DNA of 64,000 bases. Origin: Myotis daubentonii. Its lineage: Eukaryota; Chordata; Mammalia; Chiroptera; Vespertilionidae. Made by a program: the position numbers and the translations under genes. The DNA lies in contig NC_081840.1 of assembly GCF_963259705.1 (NCBI RefSeq), positions 113,184,074 to 113,248,073 of the forward strand, written 5' to 3'. Below the pieces are notes generated by a model that was given only the letters and a program-made list of their open reading frames with translations, ran no database searches and had not been told where the DNA came from. Each line of letters begins with the position of its first letter. The first letter of the stretch is position 1. This document shows positions 35,599 to 47,983 of this stretch, one piece after another.

Positions 35599-35599
<1 letters not shown>
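34622..35599 (+). mobile_element. Helitron, second of a tandem pair, with an internal minisatellite
   Basis: A 978-bp plus-strand element: 5' TCCTATATAGTAAAAGGG, 3' palindrome 'gtgcacaaatttttgtgcac' then CTGGCCTCTAG at 35599. Most of the interior is a tandem array (separate entry). A (TA)n tract follows directly. Confidence 0.93.
34669..35445. repeat. Minisatellite, ~47-bp period, about 17 units, inside a Helitron
   Basis: Units carry 'tgtgtgacaggg', a short G-rich variable part, 'ccccaaccccc', and 'gatcggccctgctc'. The GACAGG word recurs every 46-52 bases from 34669 to about 35384, mostly 47. The array is open on the minus strand for up to 227 codons, but this is a by-product of the repeat composition. 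Confidence 0.9.

Positions 35600-35648
<49 letters not shown>
35597..35648. repeat. (TA)n microsatellite at a Helitron 3' end
   Basis: About 25 TA repeats directly after CTAG of the preceding Helitron; L1 resumes afterwards. Confidence 0.93.
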
Positions 35649-35652
<4 letters not shown>

Positions 35653-37604
35653 TTCTTATGATTATTACAGCAGTTACTTTAGCATTTCTTGCAGTGATGG
35701 TTTTGTGTTTTGTGGTGTTAAACCCCTCTAGCCTTTTTTTTTTGTCTGGGAAATCTTTATTTCACCATCTATTTTGAATGATAGCCTTGCTGGGTAGAGT
35801 AGTCTTTGTTTCAGGTCCTTGCTTTTCATTACCTTGAATACTTCATGTCATTCCCTTCTGGCTTGTAGAGTTTCTAATGAAAAATCAACTGACAGCCTTA
35901 TGGGAGCTCCTTTGTAGGTAACAAATTGGTTTTCTCTTGCTGTCTTTACAATTCTCTGTGTGTCTTTAATTTTTGACATTTTAATTATGACGACTCTGGG
36001 CATGGGCCTGTTTGGGTTCTTTTTGCTTGGGACTCTCTGTATCTTCTGAATTGTGTGTCTTTTTCCTTCACCAGGTTAGGGAATTTTTCCATCATTATGT
36101 CTTCAAAGAGGTTCTCTATCCCTTGCTCACTTTCTTAATCTTCTGGTACTCCTATAAGGTGAATATTATAATGTTTCATGTTGCCCCACAGCTCCCTTAA
36201 ACTGTCCTCCTCTCTTTTAATTGTTTTTTCTTTTTTGTTCTCTGATTCAGTGATTTTTCCTACCCTGTCTTCTAATTCACTGCCTCACCTAATCTACTGT
36301 GTATTCCTTTCAATGTGTTCTTTATTAGTGCTATATTTGTTCTCATGCTGTTGAGCATCCTTGTAATTATTATTCTTTATATCTGATAAGCTTCTTATCT
36401 CCATTTCACTTAGCTCTTCTTCTGGAGAATTCTCTTGTTCTTTCATTTGGGGCTTGATTTTTGTCTCCTCATTTGGGCTGCCTGTTTGGGTTTGTGTCTA
36501 TGTATTAGGTAGATTTGCCAGTCTCTGGTGCAGGACCATGTCAGATGCTGTTTTTCACTGGCTCTGAGTAGCATTTGGAGCTATCAGCAATCCACAGCTT
36601 GTGGCTCCCTCTGCTGGGGCTAGATGCCTTTGTAAAGGACTTAGATGTGCACCAGAGTCTGCTTTTCCTAGCCCCAGGCCCAGAAGACGATCAGGCAGAC
36701 TCAGAGCCTCCAGAGATCAGCCTCTGCCTGCAGTCTGATTATTATTAAATCTTGATTAGCCTCAGGCTATCAACCACAGCAAGGTGTAGACTCTCCAGGA
36801 TGGGCCAAGATTATACAGGATGTTTTTCAACAGGGTGGGGCAATTGCTTTCCGCCCCCCTCCCTCCTTCCCCCCTCCCCAGGTAAGAGCTGCCTGGATGG
36901 TAATAGTCTTCCTGAGAAAGATTGCCTCTGCAGTATGAGGCAATGACTCAACACAAGAGACCAGGGTGTCTGCCTTCCAAGCTCTACCCCTGAGCCCCCT
37001 ACCCTGGATTCTCCTCACATAGCTCTAGCCCACTCTGCCCTCCATCTGTCAGAGCCCAAGGTGAGTGGCTGCACATGAAATTTTGTGTGTTGGCCCTTTA
37101 AGAGGGTGCCTGCATTTCCAGCCATCTCTCCCTGGCAGACAATAACCCTGCTGCTTTTCACAGCCAGATGTTATATAGGCACCTTTCTTAGTTCTGGTGC
37201 TCTGGGCTGGGGAGCCCAGCTTGGAGTTTAGACCCCAGAGTTCTCAGTGGGAACCTCCCACAGCTGGGATATCCCTCCAGGCCTTCAACTGCTGTCTGTG
37301 GGAGCCCAGCCAGCCTTCTCACACCTCTGCCCTTCCTACCCGTCTCTATGTGGTCTTTAGTTTCTATCTTTGGTTATAAGGGTTTCTCCAGCTAGACTCC
37401 AATTGATTATCCAGGATGCTTTTTCTTTATTTTAGTTGTAATTTCAGTTTGGTCCTGGGAGAATGTCAGTGTAGCTTCTTGGACTCTGCCACAACCTTGA
37501 AATCTCTTCCCCACAGACATCTTAATTTCAACACATTCAAGCCCAAATTCATCATCTTTCCCCACCAAAACTATTCTCTTTCTAATTCTTCCTATGTTCT
37601 CTAT

Positions 37605-37765
37605 CTCAGTCATTCTCAAACTTAAGCAACCATCAAAGTTACCCGGGGATCTTATTGAAATTGTTCAAATGGTCGTTCAACCCCACTTGCAAAGTTTGAT
37701 TCAGATCTGGTGTGGGGTCTGAAAATGTGCATTTCTAACAAGTTCCAGGGAAGAATTAAGAGGTG
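37605..37765. repeat. MER5-like ancient hAT element
   Basis: 'cagtcattctcaaacttaag', 'atcttattgaaattg', 'tttgattcagatctgg' and 'tgtgcatttctaacaag' in MER5 order. Confidence 0.6.
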
Positions 37766-38554
37766 GATGGTACGCATGCCTATCAGAGCTGTAAAGCCAC
37801 CCAGGCAAGGCTGTCTTTCAGCTTCTTGAAGCTAGAAGATGGCGTCACACTTCTTTCCTTAGTTTCCAATACAGAGCTGGACAGGCAGAGTGAGAACCCT
37901 GACCTCCGGAAGCCAGGCTGTTTGTATTTCTTATATTCTACATGTTTATCCCCCTTTTGTTTTCTCTTAGAGCTCAGTCAAGTCTCTCTGAGAGGCCTAG
38001 CCTCTCAGCTGTGCTAACATGAACCACATATGGGCCATAACATCCCACAGAGCAGCAGCCTCGGGAAACAGCCTTCGAGGAGGCCCAGCAGTCTGAGCCT
38101 GTTGGCCTGGGACAAGGCGGTGAGTCAGCTGCCCCTGTTCAAGTGAGAAACCTCCTTGCGCTGCTTCAGCTTGAGACTCTGGGTTTACAGTATTAAAAAA
38201 GTGGCATTTCTTGCAGCTATGTACCTGAGTTGAGTTTTTAGGTAAACAGACATTGAAAGATTATTAATTACTGAAGATAGCTGACAGAATCAACGTGGAT
38301 GAAGTCCCTGCACTAGAAGCTGTTGATTAAATCTAAGAACCTACTGAATCTTGCGATAGCTAATGAATAATCTCCATCTGCTTTAAATGGATCCTTTATG
38401 CCACATTTGCACTTTGCACTAACATTAAAACTAAACTCTTACCCAGCCAATGTTTTGAAGCAAATTTACGTGGCCAGTCTTAGCACTGAAGACAGGCCAG
38501 AGGGAACGAGCAGGTGAACCTCACAGACTCCTAGTCACAATGAACGAGTTAAAT

Positions 38555-38915
38555 CACAGTAACTATCAGAGTACACAGTGGAGCACTGCACGTCTGTTTA
38601 AGAGAATGAGGCAGGTGTGTACCTGATACAGAATGGTCTCCAAAATACAGGTAAGTTAAAAAGAACAAGTCACTGAAGGCTACACAGAATAGACATACTC
38701 CCATTTGTGTTTAAAAAGAAAAAAGAGAAAAAATATACAATGTGTGGAACTGCATACATATGTATGAATGTATGTAGGACATATTTCCGAACTGATACAA
38801 ATAAAATGTTGGGCAATGATTTCCTCTGGGAAACAGACCCACAGGCATGGAGCAGAGGCAGATTAATTTGTCATTTATTATTCCTTTGTGCCGCCATAAA
38901 AATTTTTGTTTGCCT
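38555..38915 (+). mobile_element. Old L1 (L1M-type) 3' UTR fragment
   Basis: 'gatacagaatggtctccaaa', 'aggtaagttaaaaagaac', 'ctcccatttgtgtttaaaaa' and 'ctctgggaaacagacc' resemble an ancient L1 3' UTR on the plus strand. No ORF. Confidence 0.6.
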
Positions 38916-40280
38916 TTTGCACAGGCTTTCAATATATGAAAAACACTAACCCGTTTTCCATGGAACCTTAAGAAGTGTAACTGTCGATGTGGGAGGATCC
39001 TGAGAAGCAAATGCCATCGAAACTCCCAGAAGCTGAATCTGCTGTACAGGCAGCTTCACTAGAGGAGCCACGTCAGTGCACCTGATATTTCAATGTGCAG
39101 ACTTTCTGACCAGACACAAAACACTCCCTCCGAAATAGGCTGTAAGCCCCAAAGACTGAGGGAGCAGAAATTCTTCAAGGACAAATTATTCTTCTGAAAT
39201 GTCACTAACAATAACTAAAAAGTCATAAACTCCCAGAAATATTTTAGATCAACAAAGGCCATCAGCAGCCTCATGTGCAGATGGTAACATTGTTGAGTAA
39301 AAGGCCTGGCCCCCTCACAAGTCTTCTAGTCCTTCAGGGCAAGGCTTGCCATTTTCTTATCCTGAGTGCATAATCCCTGAGACTGGCCGTGGGTCTGACC
39401 CAGAGGTACTCTGTGCAGGTTTATTGAAATAACAATATGAGAGACTATAGCTTAATTGCTCAACATTTCTAAGCAATGGGTCAATGAAGGCTGCCTGCCT
39501 CTCTGGACCTATTAATGGAGATGAAAAGGCTCTGAGTTCCAATAAGCAAGAAGTCAGGACAGCCCTGCACATCTGGGTGGGAAGCAAAGGGAGCTGATGA
39601 AATTAAAAACCAGTAGCCAGCTGAAGGCAGAAACCTGCGTTCACAGAGGAGTCACGTAATCTGGTGAGCTGGACCAAAAGGAATCTACAGCCTGAAACTG
39701 GAAAGAGAGTCCCATGTTTCTAAAACTCTCTCTGTTCCATTATGATCACCTGCCAAGCTAATTTCAAAGAGGCTATGAGCAAACGGTTTAGGTTGAGTGC
39801 GTCTGTCTTCTGGGACGTTCAGAACACTGGATGCTGCCAGGGCTGCTCCGGCAGTCACTGACCTGGTGTCTACAGGAGATAAAACTCTGACCACTCAGGG
39901 AAACAAAAGTTAAGAGGATGGAAACAAAAGCTTTCCTGGTTACCTACTGTGTGACACACACTGTCACAAACATTCCCCATTTTGCCCAGATCTACTGTTG
40001 ATACCGAGAAAGTATTTAAGATCTGCATCTAAAGACCAGTGTGAGAATCAGCTGACAGGTTTGCTCTGAACCTTCAGGAAGAAGGATCCCAAAGTGGGGG
40101 AGGAAGAAGGGGGAGGGAGGGAAGAGGGAGGGCCACAGAGGGAAGTGATGAATTTGTACTAATAAGAAAAGAGGTCTTGTCACAAATGGATTCAGAAGCA
40201 CGACCAGGAGCCCAGAGGCAAGTGGCCTAGCAAAGGAAGCAGAAATCAACTGTGAGTTTAAAAGGCCCTTTTAATATATA

Positions 40281-41172
40281 TCTACAATAATAAAAGAGAA
40301 AAATGGTAATTGGCGTACGATGCTACCCTTTTCATTGGCTAATCAGGGCTATATGCAAATTAACTGCCAACTAAGATTGGCAGTTAACTGCCAACAAGAT
40401 GGCGGTTAATTTGCATATGTAGACACAATGCAGGGAGGCGAAAGGGAAAGCAGGAAGAAGCCCCCTGCCACTGACAGTGATCAGAAACCCAGGGGGGAGC
40501 TAAGAGCTGGGGGGCAGGGCAAAGGCGGCCCTGGGGCCACCTTTGCCCTGCCCCCCAGCCATGATCAGAGAATCAGGCGCCTTTTCCGCCCTGGCCAGTG
40601 ATAGCAGGAAGTAGGGGTGGAGGCAGCGATGGGAGCTGGACACGGTTGAAGCTGGCAGTCCCGGGAGCTAGGGGTCCCTTGCCTGGGCCTAAAGCGGAGC
40701 CCACGATCGCAGGGCCGCTGCAGCTGCGGGTCCCTGCTGCCCGGGCTGGACGCCTCAGCCAGAGGCGTCCTGCAGGCTCAGGGGTGGAGCCCGCGCGATC
40801 GCGGCGCCCCCCGCTGCCACTGCAGGTCCCCGCTGCCTGGGCCGGACGCCTAGGCCAGAGGCATTAGGCCTGGGCAGGGGCAGAGCCTGCAACCGCGGGG
40901 AGCTGGGGGTCCCCTGCCCAGGCCTGACACCTCTGCCGGAGGCCTCAGGCCTGGTCAAGGGGCCGATCCGGTGATTGGTGATCGGAGGGTGATGACGGTC
41001 AACTCCTCTGACAGAGGCGTCAGGCCTGGGCAAGGGGCCGATCCTGCGATTGGAGGTTGATGGGGGTCAACGCCTGAGGGCTCTCAGTATGTGAGAGGGG
41101 GCAGGCTGGGCTGAGGGACACTCCCCCCCACACACACACCCAGTGCACGAATTTCGTGCACCGGGCCCCTAG
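40281..41172 (+). mobile_element. Helitron (892 bp) with GC-rich tandem-repeat interior
   Basis: 5' TCTACAATAATAAAAGAG, 3' hairpin 'gtgcacgaatttcgtgcac' then CGGGCCCCTAG at 41172. The first roughly 100 bp match the Helitron at 33982. 40355-40420 holds an inverted repeat around 'gcaaattaactgcca' and 'tggcggttaatttgc'. 40650-41075 is about five imperfect GC-rich units built on 'gacgcct..gccagaggc' and 'gcctgggc'. No Rep/helicase coding. Confidence 0.93.
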
Positions 41173-41173
41173 T

Positions 41174-41278
<105 letters not shown>

Positions 41279-42029
41279 CATCGTTGATCAGCTGCCCCTT
41301 GAATGCTAAAGGTTTTACACCAGGAAGCCAAACCTAAAGAAGACCTATCTTCAGTGACCCACCACTGGCCTCCAGGAGGTGAGGGTCACAGGATGGCACC
41401 CAGTCACCCCTAAATAAAACCAAGGGCAGCCTTCAGAACTGACCCAGACCATCTGGGACAATAACCCAGGAGATGACAGACCGATTCCAGCTATTGACAA
41501 CAGGCTGCTGCTTCTTGTTTAGAGGATGATGTCTGCACATGAGCCAAGCATCCCAGAACAAATCATCCCAGTGCTCACTGTGCGTCCCTGTGGTCCTGGA
41601 TTCCCAGGACTGGTCTGCAGGCGCCTTATTCAGTGTGGGCCAGAGGGGTGGAATAAGACGAGTAATTTCAGACCAACAGAAAGCAATGGTGTCTAGTGTC
41701 TGCAGAGATGCCACTTAGAGCTGAGCAGGCTATTCACCGCACAAGGACATCTGGGTGCTGAAATCCAGTGTGGGGAGATGAATCTGGCCAGAGGAAGAGG
41801 CATCTTGTTTGGATTCACACAAAGGTGAAAAATGAGCTTATGGAGGTTCAACATAGAGGCATTTCCAGTTAAGGCTGGGCCAATATTAGAGAACTCAGGA
41901 CAAAGAAGCGATGGCCCCACCCTCTGTTGTGCTGGGCAGGGCATCCTGGTAGGTGAGGTCAACTAGGAGAGGGGTAGTAACATGGGATGGCAGAAAGAGT
42001 CTAGGCATTCCAGAAAATAGGCCAATCAG

Positions 42030-42215
42030 CCACATATTACCTGTGTAACCATGCGTAAGTCACTCCCATCCCTCATCCCCAGCAGTAAGATGGGGATAAC
42101 AATGCCTACCTCATCTGACTATCACATGGCTTAAATGAAATAATGCAGGTAAAGTACCTAGCACAAGGCTTGGCCCTCAGTGGACACTCCATAAATGGTG
42201 GTTTCCATGACAGCA
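42030..42215 (-). repeat. MIR SINE
   Basis: 'tgtgtaaccatgcgtaagtc', 'tcatccccagcagtaagatg', 'aatgcctacctcatctgact' and 'tagcacaaggcttggc' follow MIR reverse-strand order. Confidence 0.75.
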
Positions 42216-42708
42216 ACACTGTCCCAAAGGTGAGAGGCACAAAGCTTCCAACCTTGACATGTGAGGGTCACTGCAGAGGCAGCCAGCCAAACACGGGCTG
42301 AGAGGTACGGAGCCAGTTTTTCATGAAAGAACAGTAAATGCTTTCATTTCTCCAGCGTAACTGAGAGCAGCCCTCTTGGGAGTCAAACCTGTTGCTGGTA
42401 TGGGTTGTAATCTGAAGCTGAGTAACCCTCCAGGACTACAGGGGTTTAGGAAAACCAAATGAAATTACCTGTTGGGCACAGTGCCTGGTCAGGGCAAGTG
42501 CTAAGCAAATGTGAGTTCCTAACCCCTCTCCGCTAGGGAGCCTCAAACAGTGGCCCTGCCCCAGAGGCGGATCCCCAACAGGTTGAAGCACGCTGAAGAA
42601 CTATTTGCTTTAAGTTCTGCTGAATTTAAATCAATTATAATGCAACTTACATTTCTTAAGCATCTTTTATGTGAAAGGCCCATGGAGGAAGCAATGTTAT
42701 TTCTCTCA

Positions 42709-42864
42709 TTAGAGGCCCAGTACACAAATTTGTGCATGGGTGGGGTCTCTCTCAGCCTGGCCAGCGATCGGGGCCATGGAAGGTTGGCTGTGGGAATGCA
42801 TAGCTACCAACTGGTCGGCCAGTCGGCCGGTCGCAATGGTCGCTTAGGCTTTTAAATATATAGA
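42709..42864 (-). mobile_element. Short Helitron (156 bp)
   Basis: Minus-strand: right end TCTATATATTTAAAAGCC on the minus strand, left end 'gtacacaaatttgtgcat' hairpin and GGGCCTCTAA, where the terminal CTAG is mutated. One of the smallest Helitrons in the window. Confidence 0.85.
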
Positions 42865-42895
42865 TATTCTGGAAGTCTCCCAACTCTGAATTTTT

Positions 42896-43152
42896 GTGCT
42901 GTTGTTAATCCTCACCCAAGGGCATTTTTCCATTGATTTTAGATAGAGTAAAAGGGACTAGAGAGAGAGACAGACAGACAGACCGAGACACTGATGTGAG
43001 AGAGACACATTGATTGGCTGCCTCCCTCATGAGCCCCAACAACCAGGGCCGGGGATTGAACCTGCAACCTAGGTACATGTCCTTGACCAGAATTTAATCC
43101 AAGACCTTTTGGTGCAGATGTCCTAACCACTGAGTAACACTGGCCAGGGCAG
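42896..43152 (-). mobile_element. VES-type bat SINE
   Basis: Reverse-strand SINE with head 'gccctggccagtgttactca' on the minus strand. The 15-bp target duplication CAACTCTGAATTTTT flanks it (42881-42895, 43153-43167). The tail carries the 'taatcctcaccc' block shared with the copies at 52249 and 61083. Confidence 0.94.
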
Positions 43153-43404
43153 CAACTCTGAATTTTTATACCACCTTCCATGTGCCCGCTTACCATCTAT
43201 CACTTCATTTTTTTTCTTCGTCATAAATATGAAATATTTTAAGTATGGTAATTAAGTGTGAAAATGATGCATACCTTTCTCCTTTGCATTAGAGGAAATT
43301 ATTTAGGTGTCAGTCTGTCACCCTTAGTTAATTGAAGGAAAGAGGGGTTTGTTCTAGAGTTCCCCATCCTTCAAAATATTTAGCCTCATGCACTTGAATA
43401 AATT

Positions 43405-43610
43405 CGGTATTCAAATAGCAACAATTTACTGAACACCTGCCGAATGCTATATCTGTGTTATCCTACTTAGCCATCACTGCAAAAAGCAAAGGAGCCATTA
43501 CTCCTCTTTTATGTATGAGAAAACGGAGTCTAAAACACATTGAACAACTTGTCCAAGCTAGTAAGTCTGTGTGAACAAATATTATTGTAATATTAACAAA
43601 TGTTACTGAA
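43405..43610 (+). repeat. MIR SINE
   Basis: 'aacaatttactgaacacctg', 'ctcctcttttatgtatgaga', 'aacttgtccaagctagtaag' in MIR order, plus strand. Confidence 0.75.
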
Positions 43611-44228
43611 TGAATGAATGGTAAGATCTTAAGGAGCTTAAACAGCTGCAGGATAGTACAGCTTATAAATACCAAATGCCATTCACAGAGCATTACAGGA
43701 ACTAACTGTTTGGAATGAGACTTTATTGGAAAACAGGGAGCAAAATGACTATTTCCTCCAAATCCAGAAAGAAATGTTTTCTGCACTAGCCCACAATGAA
43801 CTGTGTTCTAATTACTGAGGAAAAGGGAGTCTCAGTTAACTGCTGTTTGGCCCACCTGGTCCACAGGGGACCAAATGTTTCCATATGGAATTCATGAGAG
43901 AATAAAGAAAATAAAGTACGCCTAGAAGTCAAACCTTAAAGAGGAACAGGAAGGCTCTAGGGGCAAGGCTAGATCTTGACCTTGGCCTGACCTATAGGGC
44001 ATGGGGTGAGAATGGAGTCTGGAGCAGGAAGGGAAAATAACACAATGGTTAAGAGCAGAAACTTGGATCTAGACTCTAGTTCAGATGCTACAACCTCCCA
44101 GCTCTGGGACCTGAGACTCCTCAGGGCAGAGTTCCTCTCATTTAAAAAAAAAGCTGGGGGGGGGGGAGGGGATAACACAGATACTTTATGTATGAGTCCT
44201 TTGAGGTTTAGCTCAGAGCCTTAAACAT

Positions 44229-44737
44229 AGTATATTAGTTTCTTAGGGCTGCTGTAACAAACTACCACAAACTTGGTGGCTTAAAACAACAGAAATTCAT
44301 TCTCTCACAGTTCTAGAACTTCAAAATCAGTATCTATGGGCTGAAATCAAGTTGTTGGCAAGGCTGTGCTCCCTCAGGAGGCTCTAGGAAGAATCTGTTT
44401 CCTTGCCTCTTCCAGTTCCTGGTGGCTGCCGGCATTCCTTGGCTTGTGGCTGCATCACTCCATTCTTCAAAAACAGCATCTTCAAATCTCTCTGTTCTAT
44501 CTTCAAATCACCTTATCCTCTGTGTCTGTGTATCGGCTCTCTCTCTGCCTGCTTCCTCTAAGTATACTCATGGTTGCATTTAGGGTACGCCTGTATAACC
44601 TAGACTAATCCCCACTTCTCAAGATCCTTGATCACATCTGCAAAGTTCTTTTCTCCAAATAAATTAGTATTTTAGGGCTCCAGAGATTAGACTCTGATAT
44701 CTTTGGGGGTGCACATTACTCAACTCCCTAGACAGCA
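44229..44737 (-). repeat. MaLR-type solo LTR (MLT1/MST)
   Basis: Reverse-complement MaLR LTR: 'ttcttagggctgctgtaaca', 'gtggcttaaaacaacagaaa', 'gttgttggcaaggctgtgct', 'ttgatcacatctgcaaag' and 'gatatctttgggggtgcaca'. Diverged, no internal coding region. Ancient non-autonomous LTR element. Confidence 0.85.
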
Positions 44738-44934
44738 AACCCTCAGTAAACATCAGTTAGGAATACTCTTGTTACTGTTCATAGAGATTAGCCAAAAGTA
44801 CTACACATCCAGGAAAAGGTCTATGGATGGACAAGAAAGGGAGGCTATTAGCACTTTGCCATGAGAACCAACAGAGATGCCACAGGGTTGTTCCCCAAAT
44901 CCCTCACATACAGGCGCATTACCTGGATCTACAT

Positions 44935-45075
44935 TACAAGCTCAGAGTGGCAGTGAGAAGAGTGGGGACATTGGGGTCAGACAAGCCTGCATTCAAATCC
45001 TACTCTGCTCCTTATAGGAGCACGACACTGGGATTTCTCTACCTCAGCTCAGTGTAACTATAAAATGAGGCTGCT
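44935..45075 (-). repeat. MIR SINE fragment
   Basis: 'ttcaaatcctactctgctcc', 'ctacctcagctcagtg' and 'aactataaaatgaggctgct' fit MIR reverse-strand order. Confidence 0.6.
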
Positions 45076-46267
45076 TGAGGTTCAAATGCACATGTAAATG
45101 ACGTGGACATGATAGGTGCTCTGAAAATGATTGCTATTAATACAAACGAGCCTGCAATGTGTGCAGGAAGGATGAGTAAAGGAAATGACAGTAACCAGCG
45201 CATGCAGGAAACACCCCCCTCCCATCCTTACTCAAAAGCATCTCATGCTGCCACCAGGCGTGCATCCAAGGAGAAGCCCTGGGGGTCTCAGATGCAAAGC
45301 TGAGATCCCCCTTCTGGGACACACATATTGTAGTCAGGCTTTTTCCATAGCCCATCGTATCTTTCTTCTGGAATCCAGAGTTATGAATGACTTGGAGGGG
45401 GTTCAACAAAACATTCTTATAGCAAATGTGATCTTTGTTCTGATAACTAATGAAATACTTCTGACACTTAATGAAATGCCACAAGAAATGAACAAGGGCT
45501 CTTTGGAGCCTTGTCTGAGATCAGAGTAACTCAAGCTTAAAATCTGGCTCCAATCTTTCCTAACCTACAGGCAGAAATGTACATACCAGTGGGCCGGCTC
45601 TGCTACAAACTCTCCCACTAAACAGGGCTAGGGTTTCCGATTTAGAAACCAAAGCATATTAAAACCCCATTTATCTGGTTAGCATCAACAGGTAACTTCT
45701 TGTCAAACAATTCAGGGACTAAGTGGAAATCCTGTCTCAGAAGGTAAAGAAATGAAACTTTTCCTTGCAGGAGCAAAACAAAAAACACCAAAAATGTGAA
45801 GTATACATTTCAAACAGATGTACCTGCTTTCTCTGCTGACTGCCCAGGATTGCCAGGGAGGTTTTCCAAGGAGAAACACAGACAAGGCCAAAGATTTCCC
45901 TTCTCTTTGCCATGTGGTTTCTGCCCCCCTGTATGTAATAAGACTCCCTAGGTATCGACTGAGGGACAGGAAACCAGCATGTGGCTTTGTGAAGCTTAAT
46001 TAACAACAAGTTTCCTATCCCGCATCATGGAGCCCACTGGCTCCAGGGGCCCACAAGACAGAAATAACATATTGCTCCAGAGTTATTAATGATGAAATGC
46101 AAATAGCCTCCAAGAAAGTGGGCAGGAAAGGAGGAGCTGAAAAAACAAATGATTCCTACCAGCAGCCAGGGACAGTTCCCTGGGGAGGCAGGAAAGGGTG
46201 ACTAAAGCCTGTGATCGAAGCTTGATCTGTCTGTCCTGTCTCAAAACTAATAGCCCTTTCAAGCAAA

Positions 46268-46436
46268 CATGCACACGCACACGCACACGCACATGCACAC
46301 ACACACATAGCACCAACACACATGCACACAAATATGCATGTCCATGCATACATGCACAGGCACGCACATGTATGCATGCACACATACACACATACTGCAC
46401 ACTCACACTCATATACATGCACATGCACACTCATAC
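46268..46436. repeat. Degenerate (CA)n-rich tract
   Basis: Alternating CACA with GCACAC, CATGCA and CATACA interruptions over 170 bp. Likely an eroded microsatellite. Confidence 0.9.
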
Positions 46437-46544
46437 AAGAAGTTAGAGAAAAAGACACAAGGCTGTCAAACCCAAAGATAATATGGTAAATGACAAAATA
46501 ATTGGCCATGTTGTTTTTGAAGTGTCTTATATTTTTCAAAATAC

Positions 46545-46680
46545 TTTTATAGCTATTACCTCATTTGACCCTCTCAATGGGCCTCTGTGGTAGACAGAAG
46601 ACATATAATTATGCACATTTCATACATAAGACTATCCAGTTAGCAGATAATAGTGCTGAGACAGGAAGTGGGGTCCAATG
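46545..46680 (+). repeat. MIR SINE fragment
   Basis: 'atagctattacctcatttga', 'tggtagacagaagacatata' and 'tacataagactatccag' resemble MIR; diverged. Confidence 0.5.
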
Positions 46681-47399
46681 ACGCCAGGCCCAGGGTTTCT
46701 CCAAGGTAAGGAATGTGAATGCTTCCAACAGAAAAGGGCAAGGCCAGGGGGCTGGGGGGCGGGGAGGGGGAGGACCAATGAAAGAAGGTCAGGCGTGTTG
46801 ATGGCACTTTTAAGAAAAACTCATGTTATGAGACAGAAATCTGAACAGAGGTATCTGAAGAGAGTGATGTTGATGTATCTAGAAAGAACAGCCAACAAAT
46901 TCTAGAGCGTGTTTGAAAGTCTGTCTGAGGGCTGTGTCTCCCAGCCACCTTCTTCCCTTTCAGCACTCAGGATGGCAGGATGATGGTGGAACATTTAAAG
47001 CAGCAACTGGTCCTCAACAATGCATCAGTATCTAGCAGGAGACCTTAATGAATGGGATAGACCCCTTTTATTTTACAAACATGTAAACCAAAGCCTAGAG
47101 AAATGAGGTGATTGGTCAAGGTGAAAACATTGGAGACAGTTGGAATTTGGACCCTGAATTCTGGACTGGAATATAGGGCTCTTTATGCCTTCCAGCTGCC
47201 TTGGGCATCTATTATCTTTAACCTCATTACAGGTACCGGTCTTGGCTAATACCAGTGCCCAAAGAACACTGAAAGATAGGGTGGGAAGCATGGCTTTCCT
47301 TTTCTTTTTGGGGGGACAGAACTGCTAAATTTCCCATGGACAATCACTAGACAGGATGTGGGGAAGTGCCAGTGGTCCTGCTAGCACAGAAATTGTCTT

Positions 47400-47868
47400 A
47401 TTCCTTGGGTATTTTTAAGAGTCCAAAATGGTTGGCTGGATTATCTTCTACCGCTACCCCAAAGGCGTCCATGTCCTAATCCCCAGTGATTTATGTGGAA
47501 AAAGGGCTTTGCAGCTGAGATTAAGTTAAGGATCTTGAGCTGGAGGAGGATCCTGGTTACGAGAGGGTGCGATGTGAACACAAGGGTCCTCGTAGGGAGG
47601 AGGTCTGAAGACGAGGGTTAGCAACGTGGGAAATGACAGAAGCAAGAGGGTGGGTGAGGGGAGGGGCCGAGGAATGCAGGCAGCTTCTAAAAGCTGGAAA
47701 AGGGAAGGACACAATTTTCCCCTGAAGTTCCCAGGAGAAATGTAGCCCTGATAACATCTTGATTTTAGACTTCTGACTTCCAGACTGCAAGAGAATAAAT
47801 TTATGCTGTTTTAAGCCACTGAATTTACGTTAAGAGTTACACCATCAGTGGGAAACTAACACAAGTAT
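47400..47868 (+). repeat. MaLR-type solo LTR (MLT1)
   Basis: Plus-strand wording 'cgtccatgtcctaatcccca', 'aagggctttgcagctgagat', 'taaggatcttgagctggagg', 'ctgcaagagaataaatttat' and 'ttaagccactgaattta' is typical MLT1. No coding. Confidence 0.85.
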
Positions 47869-47983
47869 TACAAAACTAGAGGGGCAAGTCTTTGCTCCTC
47901 AGGGAATAAACGGGCTTCGTAAGATGTGGCACAAACGTTTTTAAAATCACAAAGGCATTAGGAGATATTTAGACAGACTATAC

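Larger units (their letters stand above)
28077..37497 (-). mobile_element. Near-full-length L1, broken by four Helitrons and a SINE
   Basis: A reverse-strand L1. The 3' end with poly-A equivalent is at 28077-28095. ORF2 runs through 28400-32460 and 32671-32852. ORF1-like sequence lies at 35700-36450 (its reverse strand contains 'aaggctgtcagttgattttt') and a 5' UTR-like stretch reaches about 37497. Once the insertions at 30151-30672, 32464-32670, 32853-33823, 33982-34621 and 34622-35599 are removed, roughly 6 kb of L1 remains, which is the usual full length. Scattered frameshifts disable both ORFs. I could not confirm a target duplication. Confidence 0.85.

Noticed and set aside
46086..46539. 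Cys/His-rich peptides from a CA-rich region
   Set aside because: Simple-repeat translation of a degenerate (CA)n tract.
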